The notes under the pieces: model-generated | Told to the model about the DNA's origin: nothing | The model's database searches: none | The model's input: only the letters and a program-made list of their open reading frames with translations | Made by a program: the position numbers and the translations under genes | Shown: in pieces, positions 45,757 to 57,692 of the stretch | Layout of the letters: each line of letters opens with the position of its first letter | How positions within the stretch are numbered: the first letter of the stretch is position 1 | Origin: Tomocerus qinae | Taxonomy: Eukaryota; Arthropoda; Collembola; Entomobryomorpha; Tomoceridae | DNA: 64,000 nucleotides | Direction: 5' to 3' | Assembly: GCA_020055645.1 (NCBI GenBank) | Contig: CM034546.1 | Coordinates: forward strand, 63,054,001-63,118,000

Positions 45757-47610
45757 TTTGTGGAAATACCAAGAGCCATTTGCTATTTGATGGTCATTTA
45801 AATATTGATGCAACCATTTGTCACAAAGATCTACTTGAAATAGTTTTTGCCATGGACATTTTCGTAGACACAAAGGTGGGGGAAATCAAATTATTTAACA
45901 TTTTTATCTGCGATAATCAGATATTTCTGTTCATTACAATATTAAATATGTGTGACTTGTGCTTTATTTATAGTTTCCTTTCAAGGAAAGCTCATCAAAA
46001 TATAGTTACAATTGGAGCTTTGCAGGTAAAAATTTAGAGGAGGTCTTAACGTTTCACGATCTTATTAATCGTCCTTTGATTTCTGAGACAATAATTTTCA
46101 AAGATGGAGTGCTATCTTTAAAACCTCATCGCCTGTAAGTGATAAATCATTTCTTTTCATTTTTATATGTTTTACATTTCTACAGATAAGCAACAGAAAT
46201 ACTAATGATTTTTTACGTTGTAAATTAATATTGCACAATTTACAATATAGAAAATTCTTCATTCAGAACCAGCAAGTTTTTATACATCTTTGTATTAATG
46301 AAATCTCGATTATAAACAATAGTGACGAGTTTAGTCACTGCAAAATTTTAAATATTAAAGCCGTTACCAGGTTTTGTCAACACGGTGTAGAGAAATGTTA
46401 CAGTGAGTAAAGTTTTATTAGAAATGAGAGCACTACTTTATAAAATGCATTAGTAATTAAATACATTTGCCATTTTTAGCTTACTGTGTGTTGAAAAATG
46501 AACTTGCAAGATCGAAAATCAAGGAACTTATTGAAAGACGACCATTGTCCAGTCAAGATTTTTTGAAACCATCATTTGGTGATACTGAATATTTACTTGA
46601 CGGATGTTATATTACGGCACCTCATAATAAGGGTGGGTCTGTGTTCCACAACGTTAACAATTACGTCCAGTATTACAGAAGAAGTCTCACTGATATTTCT
46701 TTCGAGATCGAAATTTCCTGCTTGTTTTGTGAGATTTGTAAAACTAAATTGCTTTTGTTTCCATTGTGGTAATTTACTTTAAAACGAATTTTTCAATGTA
46801 GGGAATAATTCTCAACCGAAACAGAAAAATGTCGTTGATGAAATCAAAATCCGGACACCAAAATCCTCGAAGGCCGATAATCATAAGGACACCGGAATAT
46901 TGATAATGCATACGGCCCAATATTTCCTTTCCAATAAATTTACAGACTTCATCATCAAATCCAACGAAAAAGAATTCCCAGTGCACAGAATTATTCTGGG
47001 CAGTAAGATACTTCATTTTTAAACAAATTTACAACTGATGCTGATGCAGCTCTCCACATTTAAAACATGATGGCACTGATCATTTGATTTTTTGCAGATA
47101 AAAGTTCCGCTTTGGAAAAGCTTTTCCTTGAAATGGGGGACGATCGATTGTTGAAAATTAATTCCAGCGCATCTGTTGTCGAAGAATTTTTGAGGTTTGT
47201 GTATACTGGTGAAGTTAACAAAATCAAAGAAATAGCTTACGACCTGTTTTTAATTTCGAATGAGTACAAAGTAGAAGACTTAAAACGTCTATGTGAAAAT
47301 GCTTTGGTCAATTCCGTCAACGAAGAAAATTTTACAGAATTAATAAAACAGGGAAAATGGATTAATTCGGAAATGTTGGTCAATCGATGTTACGAGGAGT
47401 TTAAAAAGTAAGATTTCAAATTTACATAATAATATAATGAGTTTGAAAAAATTAATTTGTTTATAAGATATTTATTTTATATATTTAATAACGAGTTTAT
47501 TGTATTATAGGAAAGTCATGCACCAAAATACAAAAGGAGAAGACATTACAAGCATCACCCAAGAGCATCCTGATTTATTGCTGAGAATGCTGAGAGAAAA
47601 AAGTAATTAA
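45757..47610 (+). CDS. BTB-domain protein, seven visible exons (5' end unresolved)
   Basis: Exons about 45757-45875, 45974-46134, 46191-46402, 46480-46728, 46802-47002, 47098-47407 and 47511-47610 have consistent phases. The first has no ATG, so an upstream exon is missing; a candidate ends at an AG/GTGAAA donor near 45650. The N-terminal half has no fold I can name. Exons 5-7 encode a BTB/POZ domain: NKFTDFIIKS, FPVHRIILG, then LEKLF, FLRFVYTGEV and a C-terminal helical part (YDLFLISNEYKVEDLKRLCE). BTB proteins of this kind commonly act as substrate adaptors for Cullin-3 ubiquitin ligases; that role is inference here. The gene at 3137-4369 is a BTB-less paralogue, and 48442-48958 duplicates the last two exons. 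Confidence 0.82.
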
Positions 47611-48389
47611 AATTCAGATCGCATTAGGAATACGTTTTAACAAGAAACTGGACAGACAAAAACAATTCCTGTCGATCTCGTCAGAAGATGCGTAAATTAT
47701 AACTTTTGTAAGCATTTGATTCATCGCTAATTGCAATTCTATAAAAAACCGAAACTTAGTTCTAAGACAATACACTTTTATATAGTAACTCTTAAGTTTG
47801 ATGTAAGTAATTATGTTAAGTAATATTTCCCCTTATAATTTAATAATGCTTCTCATTATTTAGTTTGTCGTGTGCTGTATCAGTTACAGCAACCCTTACC
47901 AAAATATTTTTGACAAAAATAAGAAATACACTGCATTTAAATACTACTTACAAAGTACAATGAACATTTTTAAAGCAATTTGTAGGTAGTTTAAAATATT
48001 AAACGAAAATAAAATTGTGCATCTAATATTGTATAAGCATTAATTACGTTTGTATTGTATTAGCATGACTTTATTTCGCAGTCATAAATTTTGGTTCACT
48101 TCTTATCTGTAATACCATATACCATAGAAATTAGAAATAGTATAGCCAGATAAATGAGTTGGCCTAAAACACCATCATAACATAAACTAAATGGAAATAA
48201 AATTCTTAAACGGATAATTGTTTGTTAATTGAGGATTTTACTTTCACGAGATAAACCAAGTAATGATACACAACGGCAGAACCAAATTTTCAAAATTGAC
48301 AACCTTTTAGTTTTAACCATACATTATTGTATGCATAGAATTAGAACATTCGAATCGCTTTACTGTAGTATGCATTTTAATAGTTCAGT
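47045..48389 (+). repeat. Tandem 1.35-kb duplication, unit 1
   Basis: Spans the last two exons of the BTB gene plus about 780 bases of 3' flank. The same sequence follows directly at 48390-49744. The junction lies next to a TTCAG at about 48385-48389, matched by GTTCAG at 49740-49745. Confidence 0.85.
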
Positions 48390-49744
48390 TAAAGCTCCAC
48401 AATTAAAAAATTATGACAATGATTATCGGATTTTTTTACAGATAAAAGTTCCGCTTTCGAAAAACTCTTTCTTGAGATGGGGGATGATCGTTTGCTGAGA
48501 ATTAATTTCAATGCATCTGTTTTCGAAGAATTTTTGAGGTTTATGTATACTGGTGAAGTTAACAAAATCAAAGAAATGGCTTACGACCTGTTTTTAATTT
48601 CGGATGAGTATAAATTGAAGGACTTGAAACGTGTATGTGAAAGTGCTTTGGTCGATTCCATCAACGCAAAAAATTTTACAAAATTATATAAACAGGGAAA
48701 ATCGATTAATTCTGAAAAGGTGGTCAATCGATGTTACGAGGAGTTTAAAAAGTAAGATTCTAAATTTATATAATAATAATATTATAATAAGTTTAAAAAA
48801 ATTAAATTTGTTTAGTACGAATTCTATTTTATATATTTAATAACGAGATTATTTATAGGAAAGTCATGCATCAAAATACAAAAGGAGATGATGTTACAAG
48901 TATCATGCAAGAGTTTCCTGATTTATTTCTAAGAATGCTGAGAGAGAAAAATAATTAAAATTCAGATCGAATTAGGATTCCTTTTTAACAAGAAACTGGA
49001 CATTCGAAAACAATTCCTGTGGATCTCGTCAGTAGATATGTAAACAATAACTTTTGTAAACATTTGATTTATCGCTAATTACAATTCTAAAAAAATCGAA
49101 ACTTAGTTTTATAGAAGACAATACACTTTATATATACTGTAGCTCTTAAGTTTAACGTAAGTAATTATCTTAAGTAATATTTCCCATTATAATTTAATAA
49201 TGCTTCTCATCATTTAGTTTTTCGGGTGCTGTAACAGTTAGAGCAACCGTCACAAAATACTTTTGACAAAAATAAGAAATACACTGCCTTTACCTACTAT
49301 TTACATATACAATGAACATTTTTTAGAGCAATTTGTATCCTATCTATAAGTATAGGTATAGTTTAAAATATTTAACGAAAATAAAATTATACATGTATTA
49401 TTGTATAAGCATTAATTACGTTTGTATTGTATTAGCATATGACTTTATTTCGCAGTCACTAATTTTGGTTCACTTCTTATCTGTAATACCATAGAAATTA
49501 GAAATAGTATAGCCAGATAAATGAGTTGGCCTAAAACACCATCATAACATTAACTAAACAGAAATAAAATTCTTCAAACGGATCATTGTTTGTTAATTGA
49601 GGATTTTACTTTGAGATAAACCTAGTTATGATACACAACGGCAGAATCAAATTTTCAAAATCGACAACCTTTTAGTTTTAACCATACATTATAAGAATTG
49701 GAACATTCGAATCGCTTTATAGTAGTATGCTTTTTAATTGTTCA
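48390..49744 (+). repeat. Tandem 1.35-kb duplication, unit 2
   Basis: Direct copy of 47045-48389, including splice sites, both exons and the long 3' flank (for example AGTTGGCCTAAAACACCATC in both). Divergence is modest and spread over coding and noncoding parts. Confidence 0.85.
48442..48958 (+). pseudogene. Duplicated BTB 3' exons
   Basis: Exons 48442-48751 and 48859-48958 are open and keep the splice sites of the parent (phases 1 and 2). They encode only the later half of the BTB domain (FLRFMYTGEV onward) and the tail ending REKNN. No first-half BTB exon or start lies in the duplicate. It could be read only by splicing from the upstream gene, as an alternative 3' end. Both open frames remain intact despite many substitutions. 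Most simply a partial-duplication pseudogene; alternative terminal exons are possible. Confidence 0.65.
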
Positions 49745-50347
49745 GGTCAGCAGTGATTTATGACAAGGTTGGTTCCGGGAAAAGTAATGAAATTGGATAA
49801 GAATTAGCATACCAAAAGTAACTTAACTTAGGGTTCAATGATAACTATATCTGTCTAGTATTAACCGCTAAGTTAGATACGGAAGGCATTATACCACTCA
49901 CGATACATAGACAATGTTTAAGCTATGTTTATTATACGTATCCATGCTAACACTTAGGTCGCTTTTCCCCATGTCTCCATATATTTACCACGTGTTGGTT
50001 AAGGTTCTCAGTATTTTAATAAAACTGTTCAAAATAAATCCATTTTTAATATAATTAATAATAAAATATGTTATCCTTTTGAATCATGAGTAACATTACC
50101 TATACTATATTATAATAAAACTGCAGTTTTACTTCAACATTTATGAAACTGATTTTTTAAAAATTTCCATAGTAAAAATAGTATTTTTTAAACTTTGCTC
50201 AATTTTACAGGCTCAAAGTTTGGGACTTACGGTTGTGATGGTATAATACTTCATTCCCATATTATTTATTTGCGCCAGAGTATAAATGCTAAAGAGAATA
50301 AAATTTTTACTAGTGCTCCAAACCTGATTGTGCAAAATAATTTGATA
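49745..50347. other. Upstream region of the next receptor
   Basis: AT-rich. An acceptor-like TTTTACAG lies at about 50203-50210, followed by an in-frame open stretch, but no upstream ATG exon is evident. Confidence 0.4.
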
Positions 50348-52258
50348 ATGAATTCGAAATTTTTTATTATAGTAATATTCATAATTTTATTAAAGCTCGT
50401 GGATGGCATCAAAAATTGGTTTCCCAACACAAATTGTGATTTCAATTTGGTTCATTTCAAAGGTGCGCATTGGAAAGAAGAATTCATATTAGCTCATCAA
50501 AATTTGCAGCCGTGGACTATCAAAGAATCCCATTACGATAAAACTCATTTTGATCGGTATCAAAATAAACTCCAAAGTCTTTCTAACAGTGGTTGCAGCA
50601 TTAACGTGCTTATTGGGCCTAAAAACACTGTCATAAGTTTTTTTCGATTTTTTGGCCCTGAAATAAATCGTAGCACTGCAAAGTTTCTTGTTATTTTTGA
50701 TAAATCAGGAATGAATGACTTGACAGTTAACAAGAGGCGACTGTTTGATAAAAACGAAATGTTATACTTATTTCGCCGGGAGACGATTTCTGATATTTAT
50801 TTTATTTTCGTGGAAACTATTTCTAATTCAAAAGTTTATACTGTTAAGTTATACAGCAAAGAGGAACCGTTTTGGGTAGAAATCAACACAAGCATAGCTT
50901 CAGAAAAGTGGAAAGATGTTTGGAATAAAGTTAACGGTAATCTGCATGCAACTTTCATTCCAATTTTACATTATGCAATTTCTGGAGATACGACATTCCA
51001 GGCAAAAGAATGTGGCGAATCTACGTATTATCAAAGGAAGAATAAATTGAAGTGCGAACCTCGAACAAGAGCTGGGGAAACAATGGCAAAACATTTCAAC
51101 TTTACTGCAATGTACGCAGCTGATTTGTATTTTATCAATAAGCATTTGAAAACGAATGAAAATCCGGTTGGAATAATGCATTCTGAACGAGGGTATGGGA
51201 GGCATTACAATTTATTAGCATATTCTTTCATAACTTTAGAAATAGAACGTGTCTTGTTCTATTGTGAAGATAAAGAATCATTTCTAGATGTTCCTCTGAC
51301 CGTTTTAGTCCAAAATACATTCGACGATTTATCTTGGTTTTTAATTTTTGGTCTCTTTGTTCTCGCAACTGGGATTTTGTTTCACGATCGACATTTTCCT
51401 ACTTTTCGTCGCATAGAATATGTTGTAATATCCACGATTGCTATTGTTCTATTGCAATTTGAATTAATGAAAAAGAAAAACATTCTCTATCTAATAATAA
51501 TATCATCGGCTTTTATAATTACAACGTTGTACGAAACTTACATGACCTGTGAAATATTGGTTCCGCCAGAAAGAAGGAGATTTGCCAATTTCAAAGAACT
51601 GATCGAAAATGATTATAAAATTATCTATCAAATTGACAGAGCTTTGGGTATAGACACTTCTGTAGGAGCCCACATTTTGTTTAAAAAGCATAAACTTCAA
51701 GACAGAATGAATTCAAGTATTTATCTGTACAACTGGCAGAAGGAAAAATCTGCAGAGTCTTTGAGGAAAAAGAGGAAAAGTCATAATGATGCGAATCAAA
51801 TGCTGGTGGGGAATAAAACATTGAGGACATTTTTTCCAGTGGAGAAAATCAGAGCGCAGTTGTTTCTTTTTGAAATGCGCAAGGTATCTCCGAATGCAAA
51901 ATGTCAAACAACAAAAGAAAGTTCGGATGTCATTCATTTATTGTGGGATGTTCATTATGGTATTAGACACTTTTATCAAAGATTTTTCCAGCTTCTATTA
52001 GAAGAAGGATTTCTCAAAATGTGGAGAAGTAATTATTTATTTACTTATTATTATAAAGTGAATTCCAAAAACTATCAAGTCAAATACGAGGAATCTCAAC
52101 CTAAAAGCATCAGTCTTAATATGAAAATTCACACAATATTTATTATGTTTGGTTATATGATTGCCATTTCTATAATATCATTTTTACTCGAGTTATGTTT
52201 TCTGTATCGATCCTTTTTAAAGATCTGCTACGATAAAGACCGTGTTGTATATTTATAA
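50348..52258 (+). CDS. Ionotropic-receptor-like protein, intronless
   Basis: 636 aa from the ATG at 50348, chosen because it opens a signal peptide (about 1-20); the frame is open further upstream but has no ATG. The layout is a long extracellular part, M1 (about 328-346), a pore-like segment (about 355-372), M3 (about 377-402, ending LYETYMTCEIL), a second lobe and M4 (about 592-615). It is the closest relative of the gene at 11748-13745 in this window, sharing the YESYVT/YETYMT motif after M3 and the SINLSMKI/SISLNMKI motif before M4. The iGluR/IR assignment is by topology. Ligand unknown; probably a chemosensory receptor. Confidence 0.78.
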   Translation: MNSKFFIIVIFIILLKLVDGIKNWFPNTNCDFNLVHFKGAHWKEEFILAHQNLQPWTIKESHYDKTHFDRYQNKLQSLSNSGCSINVLIGPKNTVISFFRFFGPEINRSTAKFLVIFDKSGMNDLTVNKRRLFDKNEMLYLFRRETISDIYFIFVETISNSKVYTVKLYSKEEPFWVEINTSIASEKWKDVWNKVNGNLHATFIPILHYAISGDTTFQAKECGESTYYQRKNKLKCEPRTRAGETMAKHFNFTAMYAADLYFINKHLKTNENPVGIMHSERGYGRHYNLLAYSFITLEIERVLFYCEDKESFLDVPLTVLVQNTFDDLSWFLIFGLFVLATGILFHDRHFPTFRRIEYVVISTIAIVLLQFELMKKKNILYLIIISSAFIITTLYETYMTCEILVPPERRRFANFKELIENDYKIIYQIDRALGIDTSVGAHILFKKHKLQDRMNSSIYLYNWQKEKSAESLRKKRKSHNDANQMLVGNKTLRTFFPVEKIRAQLFLFEMRKVSPNAKCQTTKESSDVIHLLWDVHYGIRHFYQRFFQLLLEEGFLKMWRSNYLFTYYYKVNSKNYQVKYEESQPKSISLNMKIHTIFIMFGYMIAISIISFLLELCFLYRSFLKICYDKDRVVYL

Positions 52259-52680
52259 AAGAGTCCCAATATTTACTCGGCGGTACTGTTTTGAATCGAG
52301 TAAATATAGGTCTGTATAATGATAATCATTGCAAACAGCTATGATAGCTTTATAGAGTGGTTAAACATTTATTTTAACTATTTTTATTATCTTCCATATT
52401 ATATACAAAGTCGACAATGAAAGAAAATACAGTACAAGATTTGGCAAAGGAGAAAACCAAACATTTTCAACACTTGGTAAGACGATAATTATAATATATC
52501 CTATAATCATAACTGTATTGAACCAAATCCGAAACTAATCATGTCGCTTAAACTTTGCAAATAACATTTAATAATTATTCAGCATCATTCCCAAGAGAAA
52601 CTTCATCAAAATAAGATAGCATAAAGCATAATAATATTATGATAATTATATTATATTATAATTAATAATCTTTACCCTTT
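52259..52680. other. Intergenic, no gene seen
   Basis: AT-rich sequence between the receptor stop and the first recognisable LTR-element coding sequence. No 5' LTR was found here. Confidence 0.4.
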
Positions 52681-52931
52681 ACTTTCTACAGGAAGTTTAT
52701 CAACACTTAATTCTGAAGCTGTAAAAGAGTATAAAATTGCTTTTAACTTTAAAGCTTCTAGCCAAGTTGTCTTTTGTAGGAATAAATGCAATTCTGATCT
52801 ACATTTGTATAATCAGATGCTACACAAACGATGTCCTATCTTCTCGCTCGTCTAAAGAAAGAAGATTTAGATGCGGATAAGCCAGAAGTGAAAGAAAAAG
52901 AGCACGGCACAAGCAAAGCTTGTAAAGCAAA

Positions 52932-53330
52932 ATGTCAGGCGGAAAGAAACACGATTGCATGGAAGAGCTAAATAAATATACAGCATGTAATTGTTATGGA
53001 TTAGGGGGGCATTGGAGTAGAGAATGTTGGTATAATGTCAAAAGTAAGAATTATGACCCCAGTAAAACCCAACCTGAGAGAAGAAATTTTGAATTCAATG
53101 ACCGTCGCGACGATCGACGAGAGGAACACAGACGAGAAGATCACTACGAGCATAGAGATGATAGAAATGAAAGAAGAGATTATAGAAACGAGAGAAGAGA
53201 CACAGAGAAACCAGAAGAATCATATGGATCCTCATTTATGGGGAAAACAAACAAAGAAGCTATGGATCAGTGGTATAGTGACTCAGGCGCTTCACATCAT
53301 ATCATGCAGAACTGTTTTGTGTCCAAGTGA
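52932..53330 (+). pseudogene. Gag end and protease fragment of the Copia-like element
   Basis: The frame holds a zinc-knuckle-like motif with one residue too few between the first two cysteines and one too many before the His, a long Arg/Asp/Glu-rich linker, and WYSDSGASHHIM at the protease active site (Asp-Ser-Gly). It stops soon after, where the deletion begins. Upstream in another frame lies LLARLKKEDLDADKPEVKEK, typical of a Copia gag C-terminal region, with a stop (TAA) before the knuckle. Confidence 0.7.
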
Positions 53331-53369
53331 CCAGAGAAAGTCAACCTAACAGATAAGAACCCTTTGCAG

Positions 53370-53700
53370 TTGTACGGTTATCGCAACACCTAAATAGATA
53401 CGACAAAGTACACTGGGATGCACCGAAGGATATCCTTAGGTATCTAAAAGGGACAAGAGATCTCGGGGTATTGTATGGAAACTCCAAGACAGAAGACCTA
53501 AGTGGATTCTCTGATTCTTACTTTGCAGGGAAGAAAGTAGATAGAAAGTCAGTTATTGGCTACACCTTCTTTTTAAGAGAAAACCTAATTACGTGGGCTA
53601 GTGAGAAGCAATCTGTTACCGCTACATATCCTAAGGAAAAAGAGAAAGTGTCTGAAGTGAAAACTAAGCAGAAACATGAATCTGTCTAGTATGCTATGTG
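53370..53700 (+). pseudogene. RNase H fragment of the Copia-like element
   Basis: Open from about 53380 to 53689 and matching the Copia RT/RNase H end: HWDAPKDILRYLKGT, GFSDSYFAGKKVDRKS and GYTFFLRENLITWASEKQ. The acidic residue of GFSD is present. The usual Ser-Thr-Glu-Ala-Glu box is degraded and the rest of RNase H is shortened before the env-like start. Confidence 0.75.
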
Positions 53701-55181
53701 TGTTGTTAAGTATACTAACGCTGAGCGGAAGAGTAAGCACACAAAACAATCAGCCAGTCTTATGTTCAGCCAGTACAACACCAATCACGTCTGGATTTAA
53801 CATAGTGTACTTACTTACAAAACTACAGTCTCCCTGTGAAATTCTAACAAACGAAACAGTACACTAAGACATTTTACGTGCTGCTAAAGAGAGATGCGAC
53901 CTACTCTATGAGAAATACTTTGTAAACGAAGTAGAATTAAAGTGTCCAACAGGGGATTTCACCGAAGTTCAATTAAAACACAAACGAGCAATTTTCACCA
54001 TATTAATCTGTGTATTGGCAACCAGTTTTATTGCCTCAATACGTTTTGGTGTGGTGGGAAAGGTTACCAGCAGTGTGACGGTGTTAAAAGCAAATGCTCT
54101 ACAAACTGAATTAGATGAACAAGGCAGAAAACTAGACGATTATGAGAAAAGACATGAACGCGCAGAGAAGGCAATCAAAGTGCTCAAAAATGAAGTTAGA
54201 ATTGCCCAAAACAAGATCACTAATTTAGATAGTGATCACCAAGAACTAAAACGGAAACAAATGGGATCAATGTATGCTATATCATACATTACTACAAGAC
54301 TCATCATCGGTAGCCATATGCTCAAGGATACTAGAAGACAGTGGAAGGAAAGAAAGCTGAATCTCTCCTTCTTTGATTATTTGAACTTTACTTTGCCATG
54401 CAAAGACACATGCCCGCTGAAGTTTGCTACGGCAGACAAGTGTAAACTGTCATACGACAAAACCAAATTATACATGGAGTTTACAGCATAGCACCGCTAG
54501 TAAATGATACCCTTCACTTACTTGAAGCAGATCCGTTTACTTTATATCATCAAACGGAGAATAAAACTTGTGCTATCATTTATTCGGGACAGAAAAATGT
54601 CGTATAACGTTAACAAATGACTGTGTGTACGCAGTGAATGTACGAAGAACGAATTTGATATAAGCACCCACCAAAGATTGTGAAAGGCAATCTTCCTGGA
54701 CAGAAACCGAAAATACTTCACACTGGATAAGTGCAGCGAGAGACATGAAAACGAAGAACTCTATTTTATCCAGATTAAGCCTTATAACGACTATAATCAT
54801 GTGTACTGCATTGGTAACAATATTACCATTGGCAACAAACCAAAGGTGCGTCCAAAACATACTTTCATGTTATCATGGGATGCTGAATTCAAGATTAATG
54901 GACATTTATAGTGCTGGACTGTTTAAGCTGGACAACCAGGAAACTACAGATCCATTATTTACACTTAAAGCGAACTGACACCTACAGCCAAAGCTAAATA
55001 TGGATAGTACTTTAAGTAAAATTGAAGTGACTATAAACTAGAACTGAATGATAAATACTCAAGTGTGTATGTCAATTATGGCCTATATGGATTAGTTATA
55101 GCATTATTGATTATAGTTAGCTTTGCATGCAGGTTGTGTGCATGTTATTACTTCAAGAATAGAGACAATGCTGCTAAGTAG
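53676..55181 (+). pseudogene. Envelope-like gene of the retroelement, broken
   Basis: It starts with an ATG and signal-like peptide at 53676, overlapping the end of the RNase H fragment. After a frame change near 53867 comes a basic KHKR site followed directly by a hydrophobic, fusion-peptide-like segment, then a heptad-rich region (54080-54270). Further stops and frame changes occur at 54491 and beyond. A final frame has a transmembrane segment (YGLYGLVIALLIIVSF) and a short Cys-rich tail ending at TAG 55179-55181. The order signal, cleavage site, fusion segment, coiled coil, anchor is that of class I-type envelope proteins. It is inactive as it stands. Confidence 0.6.
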
Positions 55182-55233
55182 CAAATAATAATTACTGATG
55201 AAATGTAAAGAGAAAGTCAGGACTGAGGGAGGA

Positions 55234-55655
55234 TGTTGGAATACAAACAGTCTGACAAACATCTACATTTGTATAATCACATAGTTTGTGTTATGTTTCT
55301 TAATCATAGGTTTGATTCAGCACCCTGCTTAATATAGATTTGTTAAGTACTTATGCTCGACTGTAACATATAATTATGATTGATTCGCCCCAATAATAAG
55401 TTAGTCATACCAACCCCTTAGCTATTCAATGAAGACAGTTGTCGCGTTTATTTCCCGTACATATAAGTGGAAGGGAGAGAGCAAGAACTCAGTTCAGATA
55501 AGTAGCAACTGCACTTTGCACAAAGCACATTAGAAAGAGCTCGACTTTATTCACTACCTTCCACAGTGTAGACATTGCATTAGAACGATTAAGGAAAGCA
55601 GAGCAGAACTCAAGGTCATATGTTGTAGAGTGCATATTATTATGACACCTTTCCT
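55234..55655 (+). repeat. 3' LTR of the Copia-like element (end approximate)
   Basis: Begins TGTTGGAATAC, a common Copia LTR start, right after a purine-rich tract (GACTGAGGGAGGA) that serves as the plus-strand primer. A TATAAGTGG box lies near 55464. The 3' boundary cannot be fixed without a second LTR copy. Confidence 0.65.
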
Positions 55656-55933
55656 TCACGTTAAAATTAAAATTGAAAAACTATAAAATTCAGTTAAAAT
55701 CAAGAATATATTGATAAAAATGTAATATTCACAATATCTTTTTAGGAAATGTTTTATCTTTATTTATGTTATTATAATTTCTTTTGGTCCCAAACTATAT
55801 TTAGATATACATTTTATATTGATTTCCCATAAATATAAGGCTATAATTAAAAAATATAAAGCGACCAAGGTTTTGTGTAAATCTAAATATATAATTAATT
55901 CCATTGAAATGGTCACACGTATATTTTTGAAAC
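55656..55933. other. Spacer downstream of the F-box gene
   Basis: AT-rich sequence between the LTR remnant and the stop of the minus-strand F-box gene. Nothing recognised. Confidence 0.35.
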
Positions 55934-57692
55934 TTAATCATTAAAGAATGGCTCTTCTTTTAATCCCACTGCTTGCATTTTAACAAACTCTTCGCGATCA
56001 TAAGCTTTACCCATGCCGTTTTTGAAAAGGTAATATTCAGACTCACTGTCAACATATTTCCTCAACACACTTTTTTGAAAAGCCAAGGGTTTAAACCATT
56101 GAAATGGCCCGATGTAAAAGTTTTGATGACAGCCAAGACATTTTTTATCAAAATGCAAAAACTGGATCAATTTTGTATCTGCTTTTATGCCACGGCTAGA
56201 TACGACAACTAACTCCTCAGTTTTAAAATGGGAACTGGTAAGATATCTTAACAAATCAGATTGAGGGTTAAACGAGTAGTCTTCCAAAACAAGTACATCC
56301 AAATTTAAATTACCATCTCCCTTTTGTATTTTAATTATAACTCTTTTGAGTTTTAATTTTTTGACAGTTTGGGGAATGGACGCAAAATGAATTTCGGAAG
56401 ACTTCTCGTCACTGCCTAAATTCAGTTCAACTAATGGGTAATTGACAAAGTGGGGAAATATCCCGGATAAATTCACTTTCAGTTGCAAAGTCAAACATTT
56501 TAAATCTGGCAAATCTACAGCCTGACTACAAAAACATAAAGATTCAATATTTGCAATGATGGTCACTTTTAGTTTCTCTACTGACTTTGGAATGACCGAG
56601 AGATCGATTATAGAACAATAGAAATAAAGTTCCTTAATTTTCATTTCTGTCTTCTCTATTAATGGATTAGTGTACAAAAACAACTTTTTTACTACCCAAT
56701 TACAGGTTCCCCAATTAATAAGTTTAATATTTGACAAAGCGAGAGAATCAAGAGCTAGTAAGTTATTTGAACTAAAATCCAAAGACATTGTTACATTGAT
56801 TAATTCGTCATTGCCTAAACTCTTGATTTTTAAACCGATTTCCTTTGACTTTGAAAGATCAAAACTATCGTTGATACAAACATTTGTAAGTTTATTTAGA
56901 TCTCCCTTTTTAAAAAACAAATTATTTGTTAAAGTTAATGCAGCAGGACTAATTTTGACTTTCTCATTAAGAATTATTACACAACCGGACAATGCAACTT
57001 TCTTTACGTGAGTAAGAGTAGACATTGGAACCATAAATTTTGTACAGAAAGGCTCTTGAGAAATCGACAATTTTGTACTGCGTTTATTTGGCATAGTAAT
57101 TGGAGAATCTGAAATCCACGGAGTTACTTCAAATCTATCCACTCTTTTTCCTTTGTCATCAATTAAATTGACAGAGTTTAAATAAACTTCGTGTAACTTA
57201 TTCTTCTCACTTAGGAAGAAAGTGCGTAATATCTTTTCTTCCCATTTTGCCTTTTCATACCCAATAAACTCAAAGGCTGTGAATGGAATAGCTAAAGAAT
57301 CTTTTGAAAACTGTTCAAAAAACCGGCCTGGATGTCTGTTCCACGTACCAAATTTTTCTTTAGGTCCCAATTGTCTGAATACGATTTTTGAACGACGTTT
57401 CAATTCGAATAATCCTGCCGAACTCCATTCTTGTGATACAAGACGGCAGATTTTGAGCTCCTCTACGTTCATATATTGAAGCACACCTTTGATGACCTTT
57501 AAATTCAATTAATAATTATTTTAGTTTCTCTACACATAAAATGTGATTTGTATTAATGATAATTATTCTCCAACTTACTGGAATTAATTCTAAAGGATTC
57601 TTTTGATTCTTTGTTGGAGTGACTTCGTTTCCGTCTTCGCCCTTGTCATCTCCAAAAAATGTGTCTAACTTCTCAGGTAGATATTCCGCCAT
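55934..57692 (-). CDS. F-box/LRR-like protein, two exons
   Basis: Exons 57579-57692 and 55934-57496 join in phase 0 (donor CCA/GTAAGT), giving 558 aa. The ATG at 57692 is the first in frame. An acidic N-terminal leader (FFGDDKGEDG) is followed by an F-box at about residues 32-76 (NPLELIP, then VLQYMNVEELKICRLVSQEW). The rest repeats short Leu-rich units with regular hydrophobic spacing, a degenerate leucine-rich-repeat or ladder-like scaffold. F-box proteins recruit substrates to SCF ubiquitin ligases through Skp1; the substrate is unknown. A clear paralogue lies at 62348-63919 on the same strand (shared FCTKF/TTQII-type region, YIGPFQW versus YIGPFNW near the C terminus). Confidence 0.82.

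Larger units (their letters stand above)
52681..55655 (+). mobile_element. Decayed Copia-like LTR retroelement with an env-like frame
   Basis: In order: the end of a gag-like frame with a zinc-knuckle-like motif (CNCYGLGGHWSREC, spacing altered), a Copia protease signature (DSGASHHI near 53280), and a jump to the RNase H region (HWDAPKDILRYLKGTRDLG at about 53410-53465, later YFAGKKVDRKS). These are followed by an env-like region and a 3' LTR. Integrase and reverse transcriptase are absent, so a large internal deletion joins protease to RNase H at about 53330-53390. No 5' LTR is visible. Several stops and frame changes make it inactive. Confidence 0.8.

Noticed and set aside
46576..47016. Alternative frames over the BTB gene exons
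   Set aside because: They run through introns and lack the phase agreement shown by the seven-exon model.
52797..52816. Short match to the 3' LTR (CTACATTTGTATAATCA) as a 5' LTR
   Set aside because: Only about 18 bases match and the TGTTGGAATAC start is missing, so it does not support a 5' LTR.
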